Positions 42,357-50,755 are shown, counted from the first letter of the stretch. The stretch is DNA of 64,000 nucleotides from a virus (IMGVR_UViG_3300020446_001812:42432-106431); one strand, 5' to 3'. Made by a program: numbers and translations. Notes: generated by a model not told the origin, from the sequence alone.

Positions 42357-42753
42357 AATATTCCTCCTTGATGTACCTTTTCAATTCATGATCCCCAACA
42401 TTATCAGGAACCCTTCTTTTATAAAATAGTTCATAACTATCAGAACCATATTTACCTATACCATATAGTTCAGTAGCGTCTTCACCATTCCAATCTTCAA
42501 ACTGCTCACTCATTCGATATAATCTTTCTGCTCTTACTCGACGCATACCTAAAGGAGCAATAACTTCTTCTATTTCATTTTTTGTAGCATGTAATAGTGC
42601 TTTATGTGTAGGCCATTTGGCAAAAAACTTTGGTAATACTGCTTTTACTTGCTTTCTACCTGTAAGATTCAGACATATGACACCAACCATGTGTTGCCAA
42701 ACATTTTCTACCTGTTGTTGTACCATTAAATCGTCACGCATATAAGCCAACAT
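42349..42753 (-). CDS. HhH-GPD DNA glycosylase-like protein (MBD4/EndoIII type)
   Basis: ELYGIGKYGSDSYELF (95-110) is the helix-hairpin-helix followed by the catalytic Asp (Asp105), worded as in MBD4-type thymine glycosylases. ICLNLTGRKQVKAVLPKFF and APLGMRRVRAERLYRMS are the preceding helices of the HhH-GPD domain. No [4Fe-4S] Cys cluster is present. At 134 residues it is a minimal glycosylase. It may repair or select bases in DNA that carries a 7-deazaguanine, and it lies within the same gene series (inference). Confidence 0.8.
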   Translation of the reverse strand: MLAYMRDDLMVQQQVENVWQHMVGVICLNLTGRKQVKAVLPKFFAKWPTHKALLHATKNEIEEVIAPLGMRRVRAERLYRMSEQFEDWNGEDATELYGIGKYGSDSYELFYKRRVPDNVGDHELKRYIKEEYYG

Positions 42754-43270
42754 TTTCCCATGGATAAACTAACCAAATGTCTTCATCTTTTTTATTTACT
42801 TCATGTGTAGAATAGTTTACCATAAACTTAAAGTCACTTGCACCATTATCTGTCAATACTGCGAAACGAACATTTTCACACCAAACATCACGCCAGCCTG
42901 TATCACCTGGCATACAACTTTTTTCCCAATCATCTACAATCCAGTTGAATGTTGCTCCTGTATCATTTATATCATCTACAATTAAAATATTTTTTCCTTC
43001 GTTTTTCGTTTGTCCTTGTTGAAACATGCCAAAGGCATCTTCTGCCATCCAAGTGTTACTTTCTAGTTTACTGTCATCTCTTAAACTTACCTTTATAGAT
43101 TCACATGGTATTCCAGTCAAATTACTTATGATAGTAGCAGGAACATTACCTCCTCTAGTTATTCCTACAATGTAATCAGGGCGCCAATTGTCTTTATACA
43201 TTTGGTTGACTATGCTTATACACATTTTTTCAACATCATTCCAAGTATAAAAGTGTTTCTTAATTGTCAT
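42734..43270 (-). CDS. Type I phosphoribosyltransferase (Gpt-like)
   Basis: ILIVDDINDTGATF is the PRPP-binding loop; DYIVGITRGGNVPATII is the first pyrophosphate loop. The 178-residue protein resembles purine (xanthine-guanine or hypoxanthine) phosphoribosyltransferases. It could salvage guanine or a related base. It overlaps the glycosylase downstream by 20 bases and the small gene upstream by 11. Confidence 0.82.
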   Translation of the reverse strand: MTIKKHFYTWNDVEKMCISIVNQMYKDNWRPDYIVGITRGGNVPATIISNLTGIPCESIKVSLRDDSKLESNTWMAEDAFGMFQQGQTKNEGKNILIVDDINDTGATFNWIVDDWEKSCMPGDTGWRDVWCENVRFAVLTDNGASDFKFMVNYSTHEVNKKDEDIWLVYPWENVGLYA

Positions 43271-43490
43271 TTTTTTTATATTCCATTTCAGTTTTTATCT
43301 CATCGCCTTCTTTATCATAAGCAATTTCTAAAGCCATTGCTTGTATGCCATCTAATATATGATTACAGGTAATTTTATCATAACTTTTTCCTGAGAGTTC
43401 GCTATATTGATTCCTTATCCTGTGTAGTTCAACTGCTTTATCATGCATTGCATTTATTTTTTGTATTAATTGTTCAATAGTGTGTTGCAT
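43260..43490 (-). CDS. Small helical hypothetical protein
   Basis: The 76-residue protein is helical (MQHTIEQLIQKINAMHDKAV and LDGIQAMALEIAYDKEGDE), with an acidic tail. Its start overlaps the stop of the upstream gene by one base. I do not recognise it. Confidence 0.6.
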   Translation of the reverse strand: MQHTIEQLIQKINAMHDKAVELHRIRNQYSELSGKSYDKITCNHILDGIQAMALEIAYDKEGDEIKTEMEYKKNDN

Positions 43491-43810
43491 TAAAATGGAA
43501 TCTCCTCATCTTTTTCGTGATTACCTATATAATCTTGATCTACCATTTTATAAATTGCATAAAAATTTTCCCATGCTTTTTTAAGTGCAGGATAATGTTC
43601 ATTCATTTTTTCTATTCTAGTAATTTCAATACTCTTTTGAGTTAGATCAATATCATATTCAGGAACATTATAAGTAAATTCACTTCCTGTATCATTAATA
43701 CAATTAGATATATTATCTAAAGTTATTGTATGATTATTAGCCCATCCGCCTATATCTTCACTTAAATTATTAATAGTAATTGTATAATCGTTATCATTCC
43801 CCATCTGCAA
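43490..43810 (-). CDS. Small acidic hypothetical protein
   Basis: The 106 residues include the beta-like YTITINNLSEDIGGWANNH and a helical segment with EKMNEHYPALKKAWENFYAI near the C-terminus. It overlaps the glycosyltransferase gene by 17 bases and the next gene by one base. The isoelectric character is acidic. No family is recognised. Confidence 0.6.
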   Translation of the reverse strand: MQMGNDNDYTITINNLSEDIGGWANNHTITLDNISNCINDTGSEFTYNVPEYDIDLTQKSIEITRIEKMNEHYPALKKAWENFYAIYKMVDQDYIGNHEKDEEIPF

Positions 43811-44843
43811 TCACCCTATAAAGTTTTTTACCACTGAAAAAGTGTTTGTTTAACTTACTTACTTGTTTACTAATACTAGGCAAGAAGTCTTCATAATTTT
43901 CCATATATTCGATTATTTGTTTAACAACTTTATCTCTATGTAACAAGTATGAATCATAATCTTCTGTCCATTCACTTTTATACTTGAATTCTGGCTGTGC
44001 CATTTCACTATAACTTAATCTATCAGGCACCATAGGAATAGCATCTACAAGTGCGCCTTCATACCAACTTATGCCTAATGTTTCTTGTAAATTAGCACTA
44101 AAAACAAGTTTTGCTTCTCCTAGTAAATTATGATATTCGTTTTTAGTAAGCTCTCTTTCTTGACATACTACAAATTCATACTGTGGAAGTTGTTGCGATA
44201 AATCTTTAAATATTTCAACTTGTTTTTCTGGAGCAATACGATGTGGAAATAATATTACATTTTTCTTTTCCATACCTTTATATTGTGCAAGACTGTTATG
44301 TAAATATTCCATAGGCCATCCAACAATATGATTTTTATTTTCTGAAATTCTAAATGACTTAGAAAATAATTCTAAATGGAATTTTGTTGCAAAAAAATTA
44401 TCGTCATAACAATCATACATAGATTGTTCAGCATTTCTTACCCAATCAGCGTCCCCGATCAATCTTCCTAAGAAGTCTTGTGGATCATAGCTACCAGCAT
44501 GCCAAAGACCTCCTAAAATTATATCTTTTTTAAGTAAACTTGCCATATACTTTAGTTGTATTACTGTTGGATTCCATGCATCTGTATACAAAAAGTAATC
44601 ACCATCATTTATCTGACCTTTACAAAACATTGTAGCAATTTGTTGTAATTGATTTGATTTATATACATTTGTTCCACCAAAATTGAGAAATGCCCCAGGC
44701 GTAGTAGCCTGGGGTACTTCTCCTCCACTAATTACTTTTACTTCTTCATTTGTAGCACGTTGCATTTGATTGGGTAGATACTCTTTCCATTGTTTTGTGT
44801 ACCTAGTATCAACTGCTTCAATGTCTACAATGTAAATTGTCAT
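43794..44843 (-). CDS. GT-B-type glycosyltransferase
   Basis: FPHRIAPEKQVEIFKDL (about 200-216) and LVFSANLQETLGISWYEGA are the alpha-phosphate and nucleotide-ribose motifs (Glu-x7-Glu) of retaining GT-B glycosyltransferases. The N-terminus (DTRYTKQWKEYLP) is seen in similar marine phage proteins. The acceptor could be DNA, as in T4, or a glycan. CGGAGG precedes the ATG, which overlaps the previous stop. Confidence 0.78.
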   Translation of the reverse strand: MTIYIVDIEAVDTRYTKQWKEYLPNQMQRATNEEVKVISGGEVPQATTPGAFLNFGGTNVYKSNQLQQIATMFCKGQINDGDYFLYTDAWNPTVIQLKYMASLLKKDIILGGLWHAGSYDPQDFLGRLIGDADWVRNAEQSMYDCYDDNFFATKFHLELFSKSFRISENKNHIVGWPMEYLHNSLAQYKGMEKKNVILFPHRIAPEKQVEIFKDLSQQLPQYEFVVCQERELTKNEYHNLLGEAKLVFSANLQETLGISWYEGALVDAIPMVPDRLSYSEMAQPEFKYKSEWTEDYDSYLLHRDKVVKQIIEYMENYEDFLPSISKQVSKLNKHFFSGKKLYRVIADGE

Positions 44844-45055
44844 CAGTTCCTCCGATTATTATACTTTCTTCCAGCATTGCGTGCCTTTGCTCGCAACCAG
44901 CCTTGATGCTTTTGATACGCCTGCCAAACAGACGATTCGCTTTTATACAAATTTGCTTCATTGAAGACTTTGCCTTCAAATCTACAGTAGTCCCTAAACT
45001 TTTCCAAGTCGTTGAAAACTTTGTTGTATGCTTCACGATTGAATTTAATATCCAT
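44843..45055 (-). CDS. Small basic phage protein
   Basis: The 70-residue basic protein (FNREAYNKVFNDLEKFRDYC, RFEGKVFNEANLY, AKARNAGRKYNNRRN) agrees with a small conserved protein of T4-like cyanophages. The overlapping longer frame (44,818-45,075) has poor composition and is rejected. The ATGA overlap with the glycosyltransferase supports this frame. Confidence 0.75.
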   Translation of the reverse strand: MDIKFNREAYNKVFNDLEKFRDYCRFEGKVFNEANLYKSESSVWQAYQKHQGWLRAKARNAGRKYNNRRN

Positions 45056-45075
45056 TTTTGTGTTTTTCCTTGCAT

Positions 45076-45588
45076 CTAAATTTTAGGATATGTGATTGAA
45101 CAGCCGTTTTCGCCGTCTTCGGCAACATCAATAACAACAAACCGGCCTGGGTATCTGCTGTTAATTTGATTATATAAATCATCTGCAATCATTTCACAGG
45201 ATTTATAATCAAGCTCTATAATAGATTCATTATATAATGATTCTAACCAACGTTTAAATTGTATAAATTCAATATCGCGATCATTATGATGAACTTCTAT
45301 TTGTACTTTGAAATGAAAAATATGCCTATGTGGATAACCTAAAAAACTTACATCATACTCATCACCTGTAGCAAGTTTTGGATCTTCTAGTGCGGCTGGG
45401 TATTTATGTATGCCTTCTTTTTTAAACGTAACCCATATACTTCTTTGAACTTTATTTTCCATATATATTTTCCTATCTGCTTCACGACTTTCTCTTAACA
45501 TATAATCGTAATAGCCTTCTCTTTGGTTGACAGCATCAAAACTAGGATAACCTTTTTCAAATACTGGTTCTATATTACTTGCTTTCAT
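45076..45588 (-). CDS. QueD-like (6-carboxytetrahydropterin synthase fold) protein
   Basis: The 170-residue protein has PHRHIFHFKVQIEVHHNDRD, FIQFKRWL, SCEMIADDLYNQI and VVIDVAEDGENGCSI, the order of T-fold QueD/PTPS enzymes: paired His, then a Cys/Glu active-site block, then a Glu near the end. WVTFKKEGIHKYPAA before it is the usual lead-in in phage versions. The third zinc His is not certain. The product of FolE would be its substrate and QueE would use its product. Confidence 0.7.
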   Translation of the reverse strand: MKASNIEPVFEKGYPSFDAVNQREGYYDYMLRESREADRKIYMENKVQRSIWVTFKKEGIHKYPAALEDPKLATGDEYDVSFLGYPHRHIFHFKVQIEVHHNDRDIEFIQFKRWLESLYNESIIELDYKSCEMIADDLYNQINSRYPGRFVVIDVAEDGENGCSITYPKI

Positions 45589-45595
45589 TGTATAC

Positions 45596-46114
45596 TCATT
45601 TGATTACTTTGTCAAGCCCATATTTACTCCAATCTGTAAATTTTTGATCATCTAGCAGATTGTGTAGTCTATGGCACCAAACGCCTGGATTAGATGCCTT
45701 AAAGTCTTTGTCGTCAATTTTCAACATAGTGTTGTAATTCCACTGTCGTATGTAAGGCACAGGAACACGCAGTTGTGGAATAAAATTATCATACTCTGTT
45801 AAACCGCTTTCTAAAAAATCTTCAGCTACAGCAATAGGAATATCAAGTGAACAAAGATAACCTTCTTTCAAAAATTCTTTTATCATATTTGTCCATTCAC
45901 TCAAATGTTCAGAAGTAGTAGGATTAAAACTATGATTAGCACCAAAGAAAACATGTTCACATTTTTGTTTTGCATAATAGTACATTATGTTTTCAACATC
46001 CTGCACACCATCAACAAACAATGTTTTCAAACCATAAGCAGGTGTTTTTTCAACTTCAGTACCTACAAACAATGTAGGTGTATCCAAAGATCCTTGCTGG
46101 TAATCTCTTTTCAT
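45596..46114 (-). CDS. Conserved T4-like marine phage protein, unknown function
   Basis: YQQGSLDTPTLFVGTEVEKT, followed by YGLKTLFV and the later FKASNPGVWCHRLH, recalls a conserved protein found beside deazaguanine or replication genes in marine T4-like phages. The 172-residue alpha/beta protein has no catalytic motif I can name. Position directly upstream of the QueD-like gene makes a link to base modification plausible but unproven. Confidence 0.7.
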   Translation of the reverse strand: MKRDYQQGSLDTPTLFVGTEVEKTPAYGLKTLFVDGVQDVENIMYYYAKQKCEHVFFGANHSFNPTTSEHLSEWTNMIKEFLKEGYLCSLDIPIAVAEDFLESGLTEYDNFIPQLRVPVPYIRQWNYNTMLKIDDKDFKASNPGVWCHRLHNLLDDQKFTDWSKYGLDKVIK

Positions 46115-46269
46115 CCAGCAAACCTATCGATTAATGCTAATACAGTTACATAACCAAAATATAAAAATACACATGTAATACAGAACTTTAGGAACTTGTT
46201 CATTCCGTCATCTGCCATTATTTCCCAGTGTGGGCGTGTATCTGGTTTTCTGTTCCATGGTAGTTTCAT
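46111..46269 (-). CDS. Small membrane protein (52 residues)
   Basis: ATG at 46,269 with GGGAG upstream; the stop overlaps the next ATG as ATGA. The product has a polar start (LPWNRKPDTRPHWEI) and one membrane span (FLKFCITCVFLYFGYVTVLA). It is too short for a usual ORF cut-off. Confidence 0.7.
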   Translation of the reverse strand: MKLPWNRKPDTRPHWEIMADDGMNKFLKFCITCVFLYFGYVTVLALIDRFAG

Positions 46270-46271
46270 TC

Positions 46272-46445
46272 TTATCTCCCTAAAAATCTTTTAGCGGCAT
46301 TTATAGGATTTCTTAAACCTTCATATGTATCATTTATAAATCCTATATGTTTATTAAGTTTAGCATTAAGTTCATCTAAAGTCAACTGTATTTTGTCTAC
46401 TTTTTTCTTTAATTCTTCAATATCTTTTTCTAAATTTTTACTCAT
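46272..46445 (-). CDS. Small coiled-coil protein (57 residues)
   Basis: ATG at 46,445 overlaps the stop of the PsiE-like gene; TAA at 46,272. Residues 4-35 form a heptad-like helix (LEKDIEELKKKVDKIQLTLD), followed by a basic tail (NPINAAKRFLGR). It lies between two membrane-protein genes. Confidence 0.7.
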   Translation of the reverse strand: MSKNLEKDIEELKKKVDKIQLTLDELNAKLNKHIGFINDTYEGLRNPINAAKRFLGR

Positions 46446-46836
46446 CACGCATAGCCTTTTTTTGTAAACTTAATTTTTCTTTTGCACTCATTAAATATGC
46501 CGCACCAGCTAATACAAGTATAGCGGCCGCTTCTGCAATAAGCACCCAAGGATCAGCATCTTTAGAATGTAATACTATCAATCTACATAAAGCAGTCATA
46601 GCAATAATAATTGGTAATGTTACAGGAATTCTATTGCTTATAAAGTAAGCACCAACCATACCTACTATTTCTGTATATATAAAAAGTAAAAATAAATCAG
46701 CAAGCTCTATTTTTCTGACTAGAAACATATCATATACATCTAATCCTGCCGCAAACACAGTTAATATTCCAATTACTGCCAACATAACTTTTTCTGTTGC
46801 AACAGTTGTCCAATGTAATCTATTATTATTAAACAT
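46438..46836 (-). CDS. PsiE-like membrane protein
   Basis: Four hydrophobic segments and the region CRLIVLHSKDADPWVLIAEA, followed by AAILVLAGAAYLM, are characteristic of the phosphate-starvation-inducible PsiE family. The length, 132 residues, is standard. The function of PsiE is unclear, though the host gene is induced under phosphate limitation, which marine phages often exploit. It overlaps the DUF465 gene by one base. Confidence 0.8.
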   Translation of the reverse strand: MFNNNRLHWTTVATEKVMLAVIGILTVFAAGLDVYDMFLVRKIELADLFLLFIYTEIVGMVGAYFISNRIPVTLPIIIAMTALCRLIVLHSKDADPWVLIAEAAAILVLAGAAYLMSAKEKLSLQKKAMRDE

Positions 46837-47039
46837 TATCCTAAAGCCTTTAATTCTCTTTCTATACGGTGTATTTCATCTTTTAACCATAATTTTTTTG
46901 TTTTCATCCGGTTTACAATTTCTTCTTTTTCAAAACTTTTGTATAAACTTTTTATTTCATCATCTAATGTTCGATGTTTTTTATAAAGTTCTTGCAAATG
47001 TATTGCTAACTTATTGTGTTTCTCCGTAAAGTTGCTCAT
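46836..47039 (-). CDS. DUF465 (YdcH-like) small protein
   Basis: The 67-residue helical hairpin (LQELYKKHRTLDDEIKSLYK, KTKKLWLKDEIHRIERELK) has the KHRxLDxEI...KKxxLKDEI pattern of DUF465. Its function is unknown in bacteria and phages. It overlaps the DpdA-like gene by 29 bases. Confidence 0.78.
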   Translation of the reverse strand: MSNFTEKHNKLAIHLQELYKKHRTLDDEIKSLYKSFEKEEIVNRMKTKKLWLKDEIHRIERELKALG

Positions 47040-48558
47040 TTTCTAAATCCTCCAGTTTTGTTTCATCTAATACAGGTTCATCATCTTGCTCTTTGTCATC
47101 ACCAACGTCAAACATAGCATAAAATTGTGTGTCCGCATTCAAAGTTTTCTTTCCTACATTACCTCTAGTGCCAGGAATAGCCATATAAAATCTACTGTGT
47201 TCTTCAATTAATTTTAATGCCTTTTCTTTGTCATCAGTTGCAAATATTGCTTCCACAACATCTCTGAAAAATACCCTGTCAAATTGTTCTTGTACAAGCA
47301 TTTTAGGAATTGTTCCCGCATCATACTGTCTGTTTGCTTCTTGTACTGCATTTATATGACTCCAAACATTGTGTCCCATTTGTATTGCATAGCTGAAGCT
47401 ATCCCAGCTAGTTTTGCCTTCTTTACCTATTTTATTCAAGTCTCCAGGAGCATATGTACAAACGTCTGATACTTTGAGTTCTGAAGTGATAGGTGAGTCT
47501 TCAAAGTTTTTAAATATCCCATCTGATATAACAGCGTCTTTAAACAAGCGGTTGTCTGAAGCATATTTTTTATCGTCAACTGACGGCACCATTCGATATG
47601 TCCATTTCGTTCTGTCCGCAGTTTCATTTTGTATGTATAATTGTCCATTTGCGGTGGCAAGAAAAGGACTAGCACAATCAAAAGTAATAGTATAGTTTTC
47701 ATTATGATGCTTTCTTATTGCTCGTTGAATATCAGTCAGTAATACTGCCCATTCTAATTTACTTGTACCTAGAAAATGCATTATATCTTGTACACCTTTT
47801 TCTAGTAATCCATCATAACGCAATGACACAAGGCGTTTAAGTACAAGATGAACGTCACACATATTTTGTCCGCCCATTGACCAGCCATTAAAATGTTCGT
47901 TTGGATACTGTTTTGGGTCTGAATATTTTTTCATTCTCTGATACCAATCTTCTGCATCAGCATGTGTTTCACCTTGTAAAACATTTAGAAACTTACAGTT
48001 ACCATTTCTCTTTTTAATAAACCAATCATTGTTTATATAAGTACCTTCAACTGCTTCCGCATATGTTGTTATACCAGTTGCTTTTTGTCCAGCTGGAGAA
48101 CGTGCTACCCAAGCCGGAATATCAAGGATCATACCATAGTCCATATAGGCATCCATCCAAGTTAACACTTGTTCACGTTTCTTTTGTGCTTTTGGGCAGT
48201 TAGGATCTTTCCAATTGCCCTCCCAAACACCTTTACCAATTTGGAAGCCTCCTGAATCACCTAAAATCCAGCTTGTCTTCCTATCTCTGTTTCGGACCAT
48301 GTCTTCTTTTGGTGAATGTTTATTTGTATCAAGTTCAGCATGTCCTGCACTGTATAGAGTAAAATGGTAATTAAACAATCCTTGTTTTGGATTTAGATAG
48401 TTTAGACTTTCAACACCATTTGTAAAGTTAGACGGAATACGTGATTTTTCTACATATTCGTCAAACCTTTGCTTGCCTACATAAGTTGCAAAAAAGCCAC
48501 TTAGTGCAGGTAAAAAAACAGCATAATCATTTTGTGTTGCAGTTAAGTCTTTATTCAT
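47011..48558 (-). CDS. dpdA: DpdA-like DNA 7-deazaguanine transglycosylase
   Basis: The TGT-type barrel motifs are visible: LGDSGGFQIGKG (99-110, first catalytic Asp101), LNVLQGETHADAEDW, GWSMGGQN (225-232), HFLGTSKLEW and ITFDCASPF (Asp294, the candidate nucleophile). Unlike tRNA TGT, the C-terminal Cys3His zinc site is not evident and a long acidic tail (DDKEQDDEPVLDETKLEDLE) follows. Phage DpdA swaps guanine in DNA for a 7-deazaguanine base. The queE, folE and QueD-like genes on the same strand could supply it. The length, 515 residues, is on the large side. Confidence 0.82.
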   Translation of the reverse strand: MNKDLTATQNDYAVFLPALSGFFATYVGKQRFDEYVEKSRIPSNFTNGVESLNYLNPKQGLFNYHFTLYSAGHAELDTNKHSPKEDMVRNRDRKTSWILGDSGGFQIGKGVWEGNWKDPNCPKAQKKREQVLTWMDAYMDYGMILDIPAWVARSPAGQKATGITTYAEAVEGTYINNDWFIKKRNGNCKFLNVLQGETHADAEDWYQRMKKYSDPKQYPNEHFNGWSMGGQNMCDVHLVLKRLVSLRYDGLLEKGVQDIMHFLGTSKLEWAVLLTDIQRAIRKHHNENYTITFDCASPFLATANGQLYIQNETADRTKWTYRMVPSVDDKKYASDNRLFKDAVISDGIFKNFEDSPITSELKVSDVCTYAPGDLNKIGKEGKTSWDSFSYAIQMGHNVWSHINAVQEANRQYDAGTIPKMLVQEQFDRVFFRDVVEAIFATDDKEKALKLIEEHSRFYMAIPGTRGNVGKKTLNADTQFYAMFDVGDDKEQDDEPVLDETKLEDLENEQLYGETQ

Positions 48559-48561
48559 CCG

Positions 48562-49290
48562 TTACTTACTCTGTGCTGGAAGAATATAATCGTATTTTGT
48601 CATGCCGCTATCTACACTTATCATCATTGCGCCTTGATCTGAAATACTCATAGTAGCATCTCCATCTAAGTTTAGGATTGCTTGTACTTGTGCAACTGGC
48701 CAACTCCATGTATGTGCAAGTGTACCTTCAATACCGTGTTGGAATACAAATTCACCTGCGTGTGTACTTGCATCGCCAAAACTAAAAACTAAATTGTTAT
48801 CTACAGTTTTAACATTGAACACAGGTTCTTCAGTATGAGCCGCACTCATTAACTTCATTCTTGCAATTGATGCTACACTTGGTTGAAAAGTAACGTTCCA
48901 AGTTGCTCCTTTAAATTTAACTGTCTTTAGTTTCTCTTCGATAATTTGTTTGTTCATAAACCTATAATCGTTTTGAAAGTCACCTGCGGCATTTTCAAAG
49001 TGAATATGCGTAGGAACAGTTTCACCATTGCGTTCTGCCTCGACAACATCAATCTTTGCATCTTTTTGATACTCAGGATTTTTTAAATGTAGTGCAAGTT
49101 TATCTAAATTTGGCATTCCGAAAGTACCTTTAAACTCAGATACTGGCGAATGTGTCTGTGCTGATAGAATAACGCTTCTATCTTCCGCCATTGAGTCTAT
49201 AGCAGTGCCTTCTTCGTTGCTTATTTTAACTAAACTTAGAAATCCTAGCGAATGTGTATGTGCTACGATATCTTGTAAAATGTCTTTCAT
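48562..49290 (-). CDS. Sliding clamp (T4 gp45-like)
   Basis: The 242-residue protein has the even, beta-rich, acidic composition of a trimeric clamp and is worded as in marine T4-like gp45 proteins, with GTFGMPNLDKLALHLKNPEY at about 57-76 and SISDQGAMMISVDSGMTKYD at the end. It confers processivity on the family B polymerase and links replication to late transcription. GGAGA precedes the ATG and a strong promoter lies just upstream. Confidence 0.82.
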   Translation of the reverse strand: MKDILQDIVAHTHSLGFLSLVKISNEEGTAIDSMAEDRSVILSAQTHSPVSEFKGTFGMPNLDKLALHLKNPEYQKDAKIDVVEAERNGETVPTHIHFENAAGDFQNDYRFMNKQIIEEKLKTVKFKGATWNVTFQPSVASIARMKLMSAAHTEEPVFNVKTVDNNLVFSFGDASTHAGEFVFQHGIEGTLAHTWSWPVAQVQAILNLDGDATMSISDQGAMMISVDSGMTKYDYILPAQSK

Positions 49291-50063
49291 GTGGTTTCTC
49301 CTATTTCAAGTTTTATTATATTATCTTTATTCAAAGAAGTCAAGTAGTTTTCTACACTATATTTAGGTTTAAATCCTAATGACTTAATTTTTTCCATATT
49401 TGCACAAGTCCATTGTCTTTCATATGGTGTATTTAGGCGAACAGGTACATCTGGAGCAAAGTCTGAAATTTTAAATGGATGTCCTGTGCCTATATCTATA
49501 GTACCTGTATACTTGCTTTTCATGCAAAGTTCAATTGCATCGCATAAATCTTCTAAATGTATAAAATCTCTATAATGGGTTGTTGTATATTCTAATTTAC
49601 CATCTATAAGTTTTTGTAGAAACATACCTTGTCTTGGCGAGCTGTTATATACAGTGTGAAATCTCATACCTAATGTATTAACATATCTTTCTGCGGCTTC
49701 TTCTACACAATATTTCGAAGCGGCATATGGGTTTAGGTCTGGTTCATACGCACTGCTTGAACTTGCGTATAGTATACGTGTGTTAGGATATCTCGCAAAT
49801 AATCTTTTTGATACTTCTACATTGTTCCGCCAATAACTTGCCGGGTCATTTATACTTTCCCGTACACCGCTTTTTCCAGCAAGATGTATTATCAAATCAA
49901 AATTCTCATTTAATTCACAATCGTATAAATCATGACTATTGTTAAAATGATCTCTATCCCATCCGTCTTGTAAATCGAACCCAACTACAGAATATTTTTT
50001 TGTTAATCTCTGTAATAATCTACTGCCTATAAAACCTCTATGACCAGTAAGCATTATATGCAT
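49287..50063 (-). CDS. NAD-dependent sugar-nucleotide epimerase/dehydratase
   Basis: MLTGHRGFIGSRLLQ is the Rossmann NAD(P) loop, and YAASKYCVEEA gives the YxxxK catalytic pair of extended SDRs of the GalE/RmlB type. ATG at 50,063 has GGGAGA just upstream and is preferred over an upstream TTG. The protein is 258 residues, short for GalE (about 340), with the C-terminal substrate region reduced. It follows a phosphomannomutase and a cytidylyltransferase and probably makes an NDP-sugar. Confidence 0.82.
   Translation of the reverse strand: MHIMLTGHRGFIGSRLLQRLTKKYSVVGFDLQDGWDRDHFNNSHDLYDCELNENFDLIIHLAGKSGVRESINDPASYWRNNVEVSKRLFARYPNTRILYASSSSAYEPDLNPYAASKYCVEEAAERYVNTLGMRFHTVYNSSPRQGMFLQKLIDGKLEYTTTHYRDFIHLEDLCDAIELCMKSKYTGTIDIGTGHPFKISDFAPDVPVRLNTPYERQWTCANMEKIKSLGFKPKYSVENYLTSLNKDNIIKLEIGETT
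49315..49343 (-). promoter_or_regulatory. Sigma70-type promoter for sliding clamp
   Basis: On the - strand TTGACT (49,338-49,343), 17 bases, TATAAT (49,315-49,320), within the end of the epimerase gene. A start near 49,308 leaves a leader of about 18 bases with GGAGA. Confidence 0.82.
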
Positions 50064-50755
50064 TTTAGTTTCTCCCAAGTGTCTTGCCAGCCTGTTACTT
50101 CAATTGCATGTCCTAAATCAGCATCTATAATTATTTTCTTTAACGGATAATCGTTACCCATAACATCCATCCTATCACCATAAAAATGTAATACATCATC
50201 TGGATGAAAGTCAATAACAATTTGACTTTTATCTTTGCCTTTAGGAGATATATCAATACCGGTTTCTCCTCCTGGTCTTGCAATAAGTTCTGGAAATTCA
50301 TTGTTAAACTGTTTAGCAATTATATCACGTTCTTTAGTAGCATTATCATGATTTACATAAAGTTTACGTTCACCCATTGTTGCATTACGGCCAACTACAC
50401 TAAAATTAACCATGCCAGGACGCTCTTCTATATGCAATCCTGTTCTTAAGGGAAATTTGCTTTCTTCTAGTTGTCTTATTAAAAATGCTCTTGTTATTGG
50501 TCCGATATGCCAATCATCTGTGCGTATATGTTTTTCTCCTTGCCATACATCACTGCCAGAACAGTTATATACTCTTTGTGCAAGACTATATATTTCCTCT
50601 CCTATTTGTTCAATTGTTTTTTCTTTATCGCTACCTGTGACAAGATAGACAGAATTATTAACACAAAAGTCTGAAAAAAATACAGCAAAATCTGAATCAA
50701 TTTGTCCCCTACTTGGTGTTATTGTTCCGTCAACATCAAAAATATATCTATTCAC
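50054..50755 (-). CDS. HAD phosphomannomutase-like protein (eukaryotic PMM type)
   Basis: The start is GTG at 50,755 with AGGAGG 7 bases upstream, overlapping the previous gene; an ATG seven codons earlier lacks a site. YIFDVDGTITPSRGQI is the HAD nucleophile motif and MVNFSVVGRNATMGER the substrate-binding block of the PMM family; IVIDFHPDDVLHFYGDRMD gives motif III/IV. It would interconvert mannose-6- and mannose-1-phosphate or a related sugar phosphate. Confidence 0.82.
   Translation of the reverse strand: MNRYIFDVDGTITPSRGQIDSDFAVFFSDFCVNNSVYLVTGSDKEKTIEQIGEEIYSLAQRVYNCSGSDVWQGEKHIRTDDWHIGPITRAFLIRQLEESKFPLRTGLHIEERPGMVNFSVVGRNATMGERKLYVNHDNATKERDIIAKQFNNEFPELIARPGGETGIDISPKGKDKSQIVIDFHPDDVLHFYGDRMDVMGNDYPLKKIIIDADLGHAIEVTGWQDTWEKLKCI

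Noticed and set aside
44818-45075. Longer open frame of 85 residues overlapping the 44,843-45,055 gene
   Set aside because: Its composition is poor (many isolated Lys, Ser, Cys). The shorter frame encodes a protein like known marine phage proteins and ends in an ATGA overlap with the glycosyltransferase.
45587-45615. TTGACA-17-TACAAT on the - strand as a promoter for the QueD-like gene
   Set aside because: The -10 box overlaps the start codon at 45,588, so the transcript would begin inside the gene. It could only serve an internal start near residue 30 or 43, for which there is no evidence.
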